This document shows positions 25,146-33,836 of a stretch of DNA of 64,000 bases, in pieces. Each line of letters opens with the position of its first letter. The first letter of the stretch is position 1. Source of the stretch: Defluviitaleaceae bacterium (GTDB lineage Bacteria; Bacillota; Clostridia; Lachnospirales; WQUN01); the NCBI GenBank assembly GCA_009780315.1, contig WRAH01000002.1, positions 1-64,000 of the forward strand, given 5' to 3'. The notes beneath the pieces are model-generated. The model saw nothing but the letters and a program-made list of their open reading frames with translations, had not been told where the DNA came from and made no database searches. A program made the position numbers and the translations under genes.

Positions 25146-27287
25146 ATGAAAGCATTTGCTTTTGAATATGATTTAAAGATGGATATGAACCCTGTTGAAG
25201 GACAGCTTATCTTTTCTGAAGATGGTATGGTTCGGGCTGTTGAAAACGGAGCAGAAGTTTTTGCCTTCGACGCTAAAACCCTTAAAGAGGCCAAGGTTCA
25301 CGCAGGTGTAGGTTGTGGTCTTATTTTTGCAGAATATGAGAACGCACCTGATAAGGTATTATGCCGTTTTTCTATGAGCGGGCTAAAAATGGCAGGGGAA
25401 TTTTGCAAAATTGTAAATTTTTATAAACTTACAGGAAAACCTGCATTTCCCGATGAAGTAGAAAAACGTGTGTGTGAAAAATGCGGGCGTGCCATGGTTG
25501 CAGAAATTCGTGTGTGTGTATTTTGCTATGACCAATTTAGTGTCATTAAACGGGCATTGTCATTTTTGCGCCCCTATGCCAAAACGATTACTATTTCTCA
25601 AATACTCAATTCAATTTCAGTGATTGGGTTTTTGATTCCGCCTATTATCATGCGGGTGCTTATTGACAGGCATCTTGACGAAGGCATTGGCACATGGGGA
25701 CAGATTATGATATTTGCTGGCGCATTGCTTTTGTCACGGGTTATTTCAAATGGTCTTGAAATTTTTGCTGGACGACGGTACAACCGTGCTACAATTTCTG
25801 TTTTTGATGATATGCGCACTGCCACATATCAAAAAGTACAAAGTCACTCTATGACCCTTTTTGCAAAGCGGACACCAGGGGATTTAATTCGCCGTGTTAT
25901 GGATGATACAGATACCATCGGTGAATTTTTAAACGATATTGGCAGATGGGTACTGGAAATGATTTTGATGTTTACCATTGCCTCAGTTATCTTGTTTTTC
26001 ACCAATTGGCAACTGGCTTTACTGGTGCTTGTACCTGTACCCATTGTGTCTTTCCTTATGTGGTCAGTACAAAAAGTCCTTCGTGCGCGATTTGAACGTC
26101 AATGGCGTAAATCTTCGCGGGTTAACACAATCTTACACGATATCATAAAGGGCATACGCACAGTAAAATCCTTTGGCAATGAGAAACGTGAAATTGCAAA
26201 ATTTTCAAAAGCCAATCATGACCTTGCCAGTATTTCTTCACAAAATGAAACCCTATGGGGTATTTTATTTCCACCCATGAGCTTTTTGGTGAGTGTTGGA
26301 GAGTTTCTCATTTTATTTGTTGGTGGTTGGATGGTGCTGAACGGCACAATTTCTCTTGGTGTAATGGTGCAGTTTACCATGTTCTTGTGGGCCATTTATG
26401 ACCCCCTTCGCTGGCTTGTTAATGTACCCCGTTGGCTTGCAAACACCACCACAAGTATGGTAAAAGTTTTTGAACTGCTTGATGATGAAAGCGAAATCAC
26501 CGAAGTTGCTTCACCAAATAATGTGCCAATCAAAGGTAAAGTTGACTATAAAAATGTTTACTTTGGCTACAAGTCTTATGAGCCTGTGTTAAAAGGGGTT
26601 AGTTTAGAAATTCAACCGGGTGAAATGATTGGGCTTGTTGGTAAATCTGGCGTGGGTAAGTCTACACTCATTAACCTTGCAATGCGCCTTTATGACCCGA
26701 ACAATGGTAAAATCACCATTAACGAAGCTGATTTACGCAATATTTCCCCTGACCATTTGCATGAAAACATGGGGGTTGTTTTCCAAGATAGTTTTCTGTT
26801 TGCAGGTTCTTTCTATGAAAATATATCCTATGGAAAACATGGTGCGACTTATGAAGAGGTTATTGCCGCCGCAAAGGCTGCCAATGCCCATGATTTTATT
26901 ACACAATCATCTGATGGGTACAATACTTTAATTGGTGAAGGTGGGCAAAGCCTTTCTGGCGGGGAACGTCAACGGCTTTCTATTGCCCGTGCCGTTATTA
27001 AAAACCCAGATATTCTTATTTTGGATGAAGCCACATCTTCCCTTGATGTGGAAACAGAAGCTTCAATTCAAGAAAGTTTAACCCGAATCACCAAAGGTAG
27101 AACAACGATAGCCATAGCCCATAGACTTTCCACCTTAAAAAATGCCGATAGGCTGGTGGTTTTGGATAAAAACGGTGTTGCAGAAGTAGGCACACATGCA
27201 GAATTGCTCAAGAAAAAAGGCATTTACTATGGATTGGTTATGGCACAACGACAAAGTAGCCGTAAAGAAGGACAGGAGACTGCCTGA
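25146..27287 (+). CDS. ABC exporter half-transporter with N-terminal zinc ribbon (second subunit)
   Basis: The 713-residue protein has the same layout as the first ABC gene. A soluble N-terminal region (1 to about 105) precedes a zinc ribbon CEKCGRAMVAEIRVCVFC (about 109-126), the membrane domain (about 145-440) and the ATPase with GKSGVGKST (about 497), LSGGERQR (about 602), LILDEATSSLD and AHRLS. Both subunits keep intact ATPase motifs, so both sites may be active. AGGAGAG precedes the ATG. Together with the previous two genes it forms a three-gene operon. Substrate unknown. Confidence 0.9.
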   Translation: MKAFAFEYDLKMDMNPVEGQLIFSEDGMVRAVENGAEVFAFDAKTLKEAKVHAGVGCGLIFAEYENAPDKVLCRFSMSGLKMAGEFCKIVNFYKLTGKPAFPDEVEKRVCEKCGRAMVAEIRVCVFCYDQFSVIKRALSFLRPYAKTITISQILNSISVIGFLIPPIIMRVLIDRHLDEGIGTWGQIMIFAGALLLSRVISNGLEIFAGRRYNRATISVFDDMRTATYQKVQSHSMTLFAKRTPGDLIRRVMDDTDTIGEFLNDIGRWVLEMILMFTIASVILFFTNWQLALLVLVPVPIVSFLMWSVQKVLRARFERQWRKSSRVNTILHDIIKGIRTVKSFGNEKREIAKFSKANHDLASISSQNETLWGILFPPMSFLVSVGEFLILFVGGWMVLNGTISLGVMVQFTMFLWAIYDPLRWLVNVPRWLANTTTSMVKVFELLDDESEITEVASPNNVPIKGKVDYKNVYFGYKSYEPVLKGVSLEIQPGEMIGLVGKSGVGKSTLINLAMRLYDPNNGKITINEADLRNISPDHLHENMGVVFQDSFLFAGSFYENISYGKHGATYEEVIAAAKAANAHDFITQSSDGYNTLIGEGGQSLSGGERQRLSIARAVIKNPDILILDEATSSLDVETEASIQESLTRITKGRTTIAIAHRLSTLKNADRLVVLDKNGVAEVGTHAELLKKKGIYYGLVMAQRQSSRKEGQETA

Positions 27288-27336
27288 TGGTGCGTAGACG
27301 GCATACTTTTCATAGATAAAACAAAGGAGCTATTGA

Positions 27337-27789
27337 ATGGAGTATAGAATAGCAGATATGCGTGATATTCAAACCCTTGTGGATTTTCGTAAACGGCAGT
27401 TAATAGATGAAGGACAAATTCCAAACATCAATATTGACCAGTCATTAACAGAATATTTTTATAGAAATTTGTCAGAAAACACACTAGTACAGTGTATTGC
27501 TATGGAAAATGGTGAACCTGTGGCAACTGGTGGCGTACACTTCTATTGCTACCCCCCATCCTTTACCAACGCAACAGGCAAACAGGCATATATTGCCAAC
27601 CTATATACCATGCCAGATTTTCGTGGAAAAGGCATAGCCAAAACAATACTTAATTTATTGATAGAAGAAGCAGAATCACGGGCATATCACACGGTTTGTC
27701 TGCAAGCGTCTGCCCAAGGATATCCTCTTTATAAGCAGTATGGATTTGTGGATATAGGCGGCTTTATGAAATTTGATAAAAATATGTAA
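27337..27789 (+). CDS. GNAT-family N-acetyltransferase
   Basis: The 150-residue acetyltransferase has the acetyl-CoA loop ANLYTMPDFRGKGIAKTILNLLIEEA (about 87-113; R/Q-x-x-G-x-G/A is RGKGIA) and the YKQYGFVDIGGFMKF ending typical of the fold. The ribosome site is AAAGGAG. It stands apart from the ABC operon by 49 bp. Acceptor substrate unknown. Confidence 0.85.
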   Translation: MEYRIADMRDIQTLVDFRKRQLIDEGQIPNINIDQSLTEYFYRNLSENTLVQCIAMENGEPVATGGVHFYCYPPSFTNATGKQAYIANLYTMPDFRGKGIAKTILNLLIEEAESRAYHTVCLQASAQGYPLYKQYGFVDIGGFMKFDKNM

Positions 27790-27840
27790 AAGCGTTTGAA
27801 TAAAACCCCTGAAAGTTTTGTGAGAATTTATATTTTAGTG

Positions 27841-27869
27841 TGGACATTTTCTAAGATATATGTTAGATT
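27841..27869 (+). promoter_or_regulatory. Promoter of the branched-chain fermentation operon
   Basis: TGGACA (27841-27846) and TAGATT (27864-27869) are 17 bp apart with TG one base before the -10 (extended -10). The spacing to the AAGGGGGTGA ribosome site (27881-27890) is short but workable. Confidence 0.5.
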
Positions 27870-27894
27870 GAACTAAGCCGAAGGGGGTGAGTAC

Positions 27895-28776
27895 ATAACA
27901 AGCCTAAAAAACCTTTACGAAAAATTAGCTGGAAGCGCAAAGTCCGCTGTTGCAGTGGCATGTGCAGAAGATTCCCACGTGCTTGAAGCCGTTTCTGATG
28001 CTCGGGAGATGGCTAACTTTGTGTTAATTGGCGATGGGGATAAAATTCGCATGGCGGCAAAAGAAGCCAATGCCAACATTGACGGTATGGAAATTGTCAA
28101 TGAACCCAATGTAGAAACAGCCTGTGCCTATGCAGTAAAGTTAGTTTCCGAAGGAAAAGCCGACGCATTGATGAAAGGATTAGTGGATACTTCCATTATT
28201 CTAAAGGCAGTCTTAAAAAAGGAAGCTGGAATGCGCACAGGCAGGACTTTAAGCCATCTAGCAGTTTTTGAAATGCCAACCTATCACAAATTATTATTTG
28301 TGACTGACGCGGCAATTAACATTGCCCCAGATTTAAACGGCAAAAGAGAAATCCTGCAAAACGCTGTGGAAGCCGTCAATAATTTGGGTATAGTCAATCC
28401 GAAAGTGGCACTGCTGGCTGCAAAAGAAAAAGCAGACCCTAAAATGCCAGTGACAATGGACGCTGTTGAATTAAAGGCAATGAACATTGCCAATTGTATA
28501 ATGGATGGCCCATTGGCACTAGATAATGCAGTTTCCAAAGAATCTGCGGAAATAAAAGGAATCAACAGTCCGGTTGCAGGTGAAGCGGACATTTTAGTTT
28601 GCCCAAATATTGAAAGCGGCAATGTGCTTTACAAATCTTTGGCATTTCTTGGCGGTGGGAAAAATGGCGGTGTAGTGCTTGGCGCAAAAAAGCCAATCAT
28701 TTTAACATCCCGCGCAGACTCTGCCGAAAGTAAGCTTATTTCTATTGCACTAGGAATACTATCTGGAAGGAACTAA
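27895..28776 (+). CDS. ptb: Phosphate butyryltransferase, probable ATA start
   Basis: This Ptb-family protein of about 293 residues transfers an acyl group from acyl-CoA to phosphate. Recognisable parts are VAVACAEDSHVLEAV at the start, GDGDKIRMAA, ADALMKGLVDTS, RTLSHLAVFE, VTDAAINIAPDL and the closing LGAKKPIILTSRADSAESKLISIALG. The only normal start in frame (GTG 27955) would delete the first strand. Upstream, SLKNLYEKLAGSAKSA continues in frame back to an ATA at 27895, placed 7 nt after a nearly perfect AAGGGGGTGA. No ATG, GTG or TTG exists in that stretch, so ATA is the likely start (or a changed ATG). Followed closely by buk. Confidence 0.85.
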   Translation: MTSLKNLYEKLAGSAKSAVAVACAEDSHVLEAVSDAREMANFVLIGDGDKIRMAAKEANANIDGMEIVNEPNVETACAYAVKLVSEGKADALMKGLVDTSIILKAVLKKEAGMRTGRTLSHLAVFEMPTYHKLLFVTDAAINIAPDLNGKREILQNAVEAVNNLGIVNPKVALLAAKEKADPKMPVTMDAVELKAMNIANCIMDGPLALDNAVSKESAEIKGINSPVAGEADILVCPNIESGNVLYKSLAFLGGGKNGGVVLGAKKPIILTSRADSAESKLISIALGILSGRN

Positions 28777-28779
28777 TGT

Positions 28780-29844
28780 GTGAAACTTCTTATAATAAAC
28801 CCCGGTTCAACCTCAACCAAAATGAGTGTTTATGAAAACGAACAGTCAATTCTCGATAAGGATTTAACCCATGATATCGCAGAACTTGGCAAATATGAAA
28901 AAATTACAGACCAGTATGAATTTCGCAAAGGGGTTATTCTTGATGCGATGAAAGAAGCTGGCATTGAACTTACTGAGCTGGATGCAGTTGTAGGGCGCGG
29001 CGGACTTGTAAAACCGTTAACAGGCGGAACATATGCCGTCAATGAAGTCCTTATGCGTGACTTGCGCATTGGTGTTCAAGGGGAACACGCTTCTAATGTT
29101 GCAGGCTTAATCGCTCATGAAATTGCGACAATGATTGGTAAACCAGCATTTATTGTTGACCCGGTTGTTGTGGATGAGCTTGACCCAATTTCCCGTATCA
29201 GCGGACACCCATGGATAGAACGCCGTTCCATTTTCCACGCCCTTAACCAAAAGGCAATTGCCCGTCAATATGGAAAAGAAGTGGGTAAAAAATATGATGA
29301 AATTACTGTCGTTGTAGCCCATATGGGCGGCGGAATTTCTGTTGGTATTCACAACAAAGGGCGCGTCGTTGATGTGAGTAATGCCTTAAATGGTGAAGGT
29401 CCATTCAGTCCAGAGCGTAGCGGAACATTGCCTGTTGGCGACCTTGCTGCCATTTGCTTTAGCGGCACAAAAACTTTGCCTGAAGTCAAAAAAGCCATCA
29501 CAGGGCAGGGGGGTATTGTGGCATACCTTGGCTCAAATGATGTGAAAGCCATGGTAGAAAGAGCCGAAACTGACGAAAAAGCAAAGCTTATTATTGATGC
29601 AATGATTTATCAAATTGCAAAAGAAATTGCTGCGGTTTCCACTGCTGTGAATGGCAAAGTGGACGCAATTCTGCTGACAGGCGGGCTTGCTTTTGGCAAG
29701 TACATTACTGAAGGCATTGAAAATCGCGTAAAATTTATCACAGATGATGTGCGTGTGTATCCTGGTGGTCACGAACACTTGGCACTAGCCCAAGGCGCAT
29801 TGCGTGTACTCAATGGAGAAGAGCAAGCTAAAATTTATGGGTAG
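28780..29844 (+). CDS. buk: Butyrate kinase
   Basis: The 354-residue ASKHA-fold acid kinase opens with LLIINPGSTSTKMSVYENE. Further motifs are GRGGLVKPLTGGTY, HMGGGISVGIHNKGRVVDVSNALNGEGPFSPERSG and LTGGLAF. It makes ATP from butyryl- or branched acyl-phosphate supplied by Ptb. The start is GTG at 28780, 3 bp after the ptb stop, with GGAAGG upstream. The presence of a VOR and an amino acid dehydrogenase next door points to isovalerate, isobutyrate and 2-methylbutyrate as products rather than, or besides, butyrate. Confidence 0.95.
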   Translation: MKLLIINPGSTSTKMSVYENEQSILDKDLTHDIAELGKYEKITDQYEFRKGVILDAMKEAGIELTELDAVVGRGGLVKPLTGGTYAVNEVLMRDLRIGVQGEHASNVAGLIAHEIATMIGKPAFIVDPVVVDELDPISRISGHPWIERRSIFHALNQKAIARQYGKEVGKKYDEITVVVAHMGGGISVGIHNKGRVVDVSNALNGEGPFSPERSGTLPVGDLAAICFSGTKTLPEVKKAITGQGGIVAYLGSNDVKAMVERAETDEKAKLIIDAMIYQIAKEIAAVSTAVNGKVDAILLTGGLAFGKYITEGIENRVKFITDDVRVYPGGHEHLALAQGALRVLNGEEQAKIYG

Positions 29845-29880
29845 TAAAATTATTTATATATATTCTGGGAGGAATTAAAT

Positions 29881-30975
29881 ATGGACAAATTCGGTTACAT
29901 GGAACAGTATGGTTATGAGCAACTTAGCATGTTCCACGACAAACACACAGGGCTTAAAGCCATCACCTGCATCCACAACACAGTACTAGGCCCAGCACTT
30001 GGCGGTACACGGGTTTGGAATTACACCAACGAAGAAGACGCGATTGAAGATGTACTTCGCCTTGCACGGGGTATGACTTATAAAAGCGCGTTGGCTGGGC
30101 TTGAGCTTGGCGGTGGAAAGAGTGTAATTATTGGGGATGTAAGTGTTATTCGTAAAGACCCTGTGCGCCGTGAAGCGTTCTGGCGTGCATTTGGTCGTTA
30201 TATTGCAGGCTTAAACGGCCGCTATATTACAGCCGAAGATGTAAATACCAGTACCCAAGACATGGTGTATGTAAATCTTGAAACAGACAATGTGGTAGGT
30301 CTTCCAGGGCGTTCTGGCGACCCATCCCCATATACCGCCCGTGGTGCATTCAAATCCCTTAAAGCTTGCTGTAAATTCATTTATGGGGATGACAGCGTAA
30401 AAGGCAAAACCGTTGCTGTACAAGGCACAGGCAACACAGGCTATTACCTATGCAAATATCTTCATGAAGAAGGCGCAAATCTTGTGGTGTGTGACATTAG
30501 CCAAGAGCGTATTGACCGTGTTGTCAATGAGTTTGGCGCAAAAGTAGTTGCTCCAGATGACATTTATGCTGTGGATTGCGACATTTATGCACCATGTGCA
30601 TTAGGCGCAACTGCAAACAGCGACACAATTCCTCAAATGAAATGTAAAATCATTTGCGGCACAGCCAACAACGTATTAAAAGACCCAGCAGTTCATGCAA
30701 AAATGCTTGAAGATAAAGGTATCACTTATGCACCAGACTACCTTGTAAACGCTGGTGGTGTCATTAACGTATTTTATGAGCTTCAACCAGGAGGATATGA
30801 CGAAGCGGCGGCACTTCGTGATATTGACAGAATTTACTACCGTATGCTTGACGTACTCAATATCGCCAAAGAAACAGGAAAATACACCTATGAAACCGCT
30901 GACAAAATGGCAGAAGACCGTATTGAAGCGATGAAAAACATCAAGTCCATCATGACTTGCGGTGGTAGAAAATAA
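29881..30975 (+). CDS. Leucine/valine (Glu/Leu/Phe/Val) dehydrogenase
   Basis: The 364-residue NAD-dependent amino acid dehydrogenase has the conserved [11 protein letters not shown] (39-49), catalytic Lys80 in [10 protein letters not shown] and Lys68, and the Rossmann loop GTGNTG (182-187). It is closer to leucine/valine dehydrogenases than glutamate dehydrogenases in length and in the [11 protein letters not shown] block. It deaminates branched-chain amino acids to 2-oxoacids, which the next genes oxidise. The ribosome site is GGGAGGAA. Downstream of buk by 36 bp. Confidence 0.93.
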   Translation: MDKFGYMEQYGYEQLSMFHDKHTGLKAITCIHNTVLGPALGGTRVWNYTNEEDAIEDVLRLARGMTYKSALAGLELGGGKSVIIGDVSVIRKDPVRREAFWRAFGRYIAGLNGRYITAEDVNTSTQDMVYVNLETDNVVGLPGRSGDPSPYTARGAFKSLKACCKFIYGDDSVKGKTVAVQGTGNTGYYLCKYLHEEGANLVVCDISQERIDRVVNEFGAKVVAPDDIYAVDCDIYAPCALGATANSDTIPQMKCKIICGTANNVLKDPAVHAKMLEDKGITYAPDYLVNAGGVINVFYELQPGGYDEAAALRDIDRIYYRMLDVLNIAKETGKYTYETADKMAEDRIEAMKNIKSIMTCGGRK

Positions 30976-30983
30976 TTTATTAT

Positions 30984-31057
30984 GATTATTCACCAAAATG
31001 TGAAAGAAACATGATAAAATGACTATTCACCAAAACATGAAAGGAACATGATAAAAT
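30984..31057 (+). repeat. Tandem 37-bp duplication in the leader of the ferredoxin gene
   Basis: Copies at 30984-31020 and 31021-31057 differ at four bases (shared core ATTCACCAAAA, GAAAG-AACATGATAAAAT). Copy 2 provides the ribosome site GAAAGGA and the A and T of the start codon for the ferredoxin subunit. Copy 1 has GAAAGAA and a mini frame ATG-ATA-AAA-TGA. Confidence 0.9.
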
Positions 31058-31271
31058 GGCAAACCTCGTAACAATTACTGAATCCATGTGTAAAGGTTGT
31101 GCTTTATGCGCTGATGCCTGTCCCAAAAATATTTTGGAGATGGCAAAAGACCGCGTAAATAACAAAGGATATCATCCTGCAACCTGTATAAACATGGCGG
31201 CATGTACTGCATGTGCTATCTGCGCTAAAATGTGCCCAGATTCTGCAATTAGAGTGGAGCGTGATGCATAA
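31056..31271 (+). CDS. vorD: 2-oxoacid:ferredoxin oxidoreductase, delta (ferredoxin-like) subunit
   Basis: The 71-residue protein has two 4Fe-4S motifs: CKGCALCADACPKN and CTACAICAKMCPDS. It carries electrons within the 2-oxoacid oxidoreductase. It overlaps the alpha subunit start by one base (TAATG). The subunit naming follows the four-subunit VOR/KOR type. Confidence 0.92.
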   Translation: MANLVTITESMCKGCALCADACPKNILEMAKDRVNNKGYHPATCINMAACTACAICAKMCPDSAIRVERDA

Positions 31272-32332
31272 TGGCAAAGGTGCTAATGAAAGGGAATGAC
31301 GCTATTTCAGAAGCGGCAATTCAAGCAGGATGTAAGGGATTTTTTGGTTATCCCATTACCCCTCAGAACGAAATCCCCGAATATTTTAGCCGAAGAATGG
31401 AAGAAGCCGGCGGTGTATTTATCCAAGCAGAATCAGAAGTTGCAGCGATAAATATGGTGTATGGTGCAGCGGCGGCAGGTGTACGCACCATGACCACCTC
31501 TTCTTCTCCTGGTATCGCTTTAAAACAAGAGGGCATTTCCTTTATCGCAGGGGCAGACCTTCCTTGTGTTATTGTAAACGTCAGCCGCTGCGGCCCTGGT
31601 CTTGGGGGGATTCTTCCTGCACAAAGTGACTATTTTCAAGCCACAAGAGGCGGTGGACATGGTGACTACTATACCCCAGTTTTTGCACCCTCCAATGTGC
31701 AAGAGTGCTGGGACATGGTTTTCCATGCATTTGATGTTGCAGAAAAGTACCGCACCCCAACCATGATTCTTATTGAAGGTATGCTTGGGCAAATGATGGA
31801 ACCCTGTGAAATGACAAAACGTCCAACTTATCAAATGGACAAATCTTGGTGTGTAGACGGCAATGCGGATAAACGTCCCCGCAATACCATCACATCACTG
31901 AGCTTATATGCAGAAGTGCTTGAGCAAATGAACATTGACCGCTTTAAAAAATATGAAGAGATTGCAAAGAACGAAACCATGGTGGATAACCAAGTCAAAG
32001 ACGGTGACGAAGTCGCTATTGTGGCATATGGCACACCTTCCCGTATCGTTCTTAATGCCATTGAAGAACTTAAAGCCGATGGTATAAAAGCAGGTCTAAT
32101 CCGTCCAATTACCCTTTGGCCATTCCCATCTGGTGAGTTCCAAAACTTACCTTCTTCTGTAAAGCATGTGCTTGCGGCAGAACTTTCTATGGGACAAATG
32201 GTGGAAGATGTACGCCTTGCGGTCAATGGAAAACTACCAGTACATTTTTACGGACGTACTGGCGGCTCAATTTTTGAGCCTGTAGAAATTGCTAATAAAG
32301 TGCGTGAAATCTTAGGAAAGGGGGCGAAGTAA
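31271..32332 (+). CDS. vorB: 2-oxoacid:ferredoxin oxidoreductase, alpha subunit
   Basis: The 353-residue protein is a pyruvate-ferredoxin oxidoreductase-like domain I/II protein. It begins LMKGNDAISEAAIQAGCKGFFGYPITPQNEIPEYF, typical of KorA/VorB, with a C-terminal transketolase-like domain (VAIVAYGTPSRIVLNAI). It binds the 2-oxoacid side of the thiamine site. Directly abuts the beta subunit gene. Confidence 0.94.
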   Translation: MAKVLMKGNDAISEAAIQAGCKGFFGYPITPQNEIPEYFSRRMEEAGGVFIQAESEVAAINMVYGAAAAGVRTMTTSSSPGIALKQEGISFIAGADLPCVIVNVSRCGPGLGGILPAQSDYFQATRGGGHGDYYTPVFAPSNVQECWDMVFHAFDVAEKYRTPTMILIEGMLGQMMEPCEMTKRPTYQMDKSWCVDGNADKRPRNTITSLSLYAEVLEQMNIDRFKKYEEIAKNETMVDNQVKDGDEVAIVAYGTPSRIVLNAIEELKADGIKAGLIRPITLWPFPSGEFQNLPSSVKHVLAAELSMGQMVEDVRLAVNGKLPVHFYGRTGGSIFEPVEIANKVREILGKGAK

Positions 32333-33079
32333 ATGGCTGTTGTTTATGAAAAAAGTAGAGGTCTTACTGACAATCCACTCACCTATTGCCCCGGATGTTC
32401 CCATGGTATCGTGCATAAATTGGTTGCAGAAACCCTAGTAGAGCTTGATATATTGGAAAAAACCATTGCCGTAGCACCTGTAGGTTGCTCTGTTTTGGCA
32501 TATGAGTTTTTTAACTGTGACGGCATTCAAGCTGCCCATGGGCGCGCGCCTGCTGTTGCCGCAGGCATTAAACGTACAAACACAGATAAAATAGTGTTTA
32601 CCTATCAAGGTGATGGTGACCTTGCGTCTATTGGAACGGCTGAAATTATCCATTCTGCCCACCGTGGAGACAACATTACTGTTATTTTCATCAATAATGC
32701 AATTTATGGCATGACTGGCGGGCAAATGGCACCCACTACCCTAATCGGGCAAAAAACCAGCACCAGCCCATACGGCAGAAAAGAAGAACAAGCAGGCCGT
32801 CCGCTCCTTGTCAGTGAAATGATGGCACCAATCCCCAACGCGGTTTACATTGAGCGCACAAGCGTTCATGATGTAGCCAACATTAACAAAACAAAAAAAG
32901 CCATCAAAAAAGCCTTTGAGAATCAAATCAACAATAAAGGCTTCTCTATGGTAGAAATTCTCGCGTCATGTCCAATCGGGTGGAATGTCTCTCCTGTTGA
33001 TGGCAATAAGTTCATCAAAGAAGGGTTAATGCCTTACTATCCACTAGGGGTTTACAAGGATGAAGGAGGGGAAAACTAG
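32333..33079 (+). CDS. vorA: 2-oxoacid:ferredoxin oxidoreductase, beta (thiamine diphosphate) subunit
   Basis: The 248-residue TPP-binding subunit has CPGCSHGIVHKLVAE (19-33) and the GDGDLASIGTAEIIHSAHRGDNITVIFINNAIYGMTGGQ block, containing the GDG...N thiamine/Mg motif. It decarboxylates the 2-oxoacid and forms acyl-CoA. Starts one base after the alpha gene stop. Confidence 0.95.
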   Translation: MAVVYEKSRGLTDNPLTYCPGCSHGIVHKLVAETLVELDILEKTIAVAPVGCSVLAYEFFNCDGIQAAHGRAPAVAAGIKRTNTDKIVFTYQGDGDLASIGTAEIIHSAHRGDNITVIFINNAIYGMTGGQMAPTTLIGQKTSTSPYGRKEEQAGRPLLVSEMMAPIPNAVYIERTSVHDVANINKTKKAIKKAFENQINNKGFSMVEILASCPIGWNVSPVDGNKFIKEGLMPYYPLGVYKDEGGEN

Positions 33080-33613
33080 ATGACCACTCGAATAATATTC
33101 TCTGGGTACGGAGGACAGGGTGTACTTGTTCTTGGCGAAATTGTAGCAACCATTGCCATGAAAAAAGGTAAACACGTCACATGGATGCCTTCCTATGGGC
33201 CAGAAATGCGGGGTGGCACAGCCAACTGTGCTGTAATCATTAGTGATAAAATCATTGGTAGCCCCATTGTGCTTTCCGAAGTTGACATTTTAGTAGCCAT
33301 GAACCAACCTTCGGTTGATAAGTTCCTGCCTAAAATGTCTCAAGGCGGCATGGTGATGGAAAACACTTCACTCACCACCAAAAAAATTACAGACGCTCAT
33401 GTAAAAGTGGTAGAAATTGATGCCACAAACATTGCGTCAGAAGTAGGGAGTTTAAGAGTTGCCAATATGGTCATGCTTGCAGGCTTCCTGAAAAATCTAG
33501 ACCTCTTTGAAATGAAAGACATCATAGAAGTTTTAGAAGAACGCTTTAGCGGAAGCAGAAGCAAAGACCTTATTCCGCTGAACATTAAAGCTATAGAAGC
33601 AGGAATGAAATAA
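33080..33613 (+). CDS. vorC: 2-oxoacid:ferredoxin oxidoreductase, gamma subunit
   Basis: The 177-residue subunit has FSGYGGQGVLVLGEIVA (8-24) and WMPSYGPEMRGGTANCAVIIS, hallmark blocks of the KorC/VorC type. It is involved in CoA binding and subunit contact. GGAGGGG precedes the ATG. Last gene of the operon; a strong terminator follows. Confidence 0.94.
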   Translation: MTTRIIFSGYGGQGVLVLGEIVATIAMKKGKHVTWMPSYGPEMRGGTANCAVIISDKIIGSPIVLSEVDILVAMNQPSVDKFLPKMSQGGMVMENTSLTTKKITDAHVKVVEIDATNIASEVGSLRVANMVMLAGFLKNLDLFEMKDIIEVLEERFSGSRSKDLIPLNIKAIEAGMK

Positions 33614-33622
33614 ATAAAAAAT

Positions 33623-33671
33623 AAAAGTGATGTCTTACCTGTTTTAGTAACAGGTGGGACATCACTTTTTT
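33623..33671. terminator. Intrinsic terminator between the VOR operon and the convergent peptide gene
   Basis: AAAAGTGATGTC pairs with GACATCACTTTT, with an inner ACCTGTT/AACAGGT stem and T-runs on both strands. It probably also ends the convergent regulator-peptide transcript. Confidence 0.92.
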
Positions 33672-33698
33672 ATGGGATAAACTTTGTTTAGAAGAGTG

Positions 33699-33836
33699 CT
33701 ATTGAATTTGATAGGGTGTAAGTTCTGCACGATGTCCGATTGGGTCACCAGGGTCTTGGTAAGCTGCTGATGCAATAGATGTCATTCCTAAAGCGAGAGT
33801 GACTGTTAGCAACATAACAAATATGCATTTCTTCAT
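33699..33836 (-). CDS. Short secreted pre-peptide, probable RRNPP signalling peptide precursor
   Basis: The product has 45 codons. It begins MKKCIFVMLLTVTLALGMTS, an n-region with two Lys and a hydrophobic core, followed by IASA-A, a signal peptidase-like site. The released tail is 21 residues, contains DPGDPIGHRAELT and ends PYQIQ. The ATG overlaps the TGA of the upstream HTH-TPR regulator (ATGA at 33833-33836), and AGGGAG lies 10 nt before it inside that gene. Short exported peptides overlapping the 3' end of a TPR regulator gene are the hallmark of Rap/Phr, NprR and PlcR-type systems. The mature peptide cannot be assigned by eye. Confidence 0.78.
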   Translation of the reverse strand: MKKCIFVMLLTVTLALGMTSIASAAYQDPGDPIGHRAELTPYQIQ

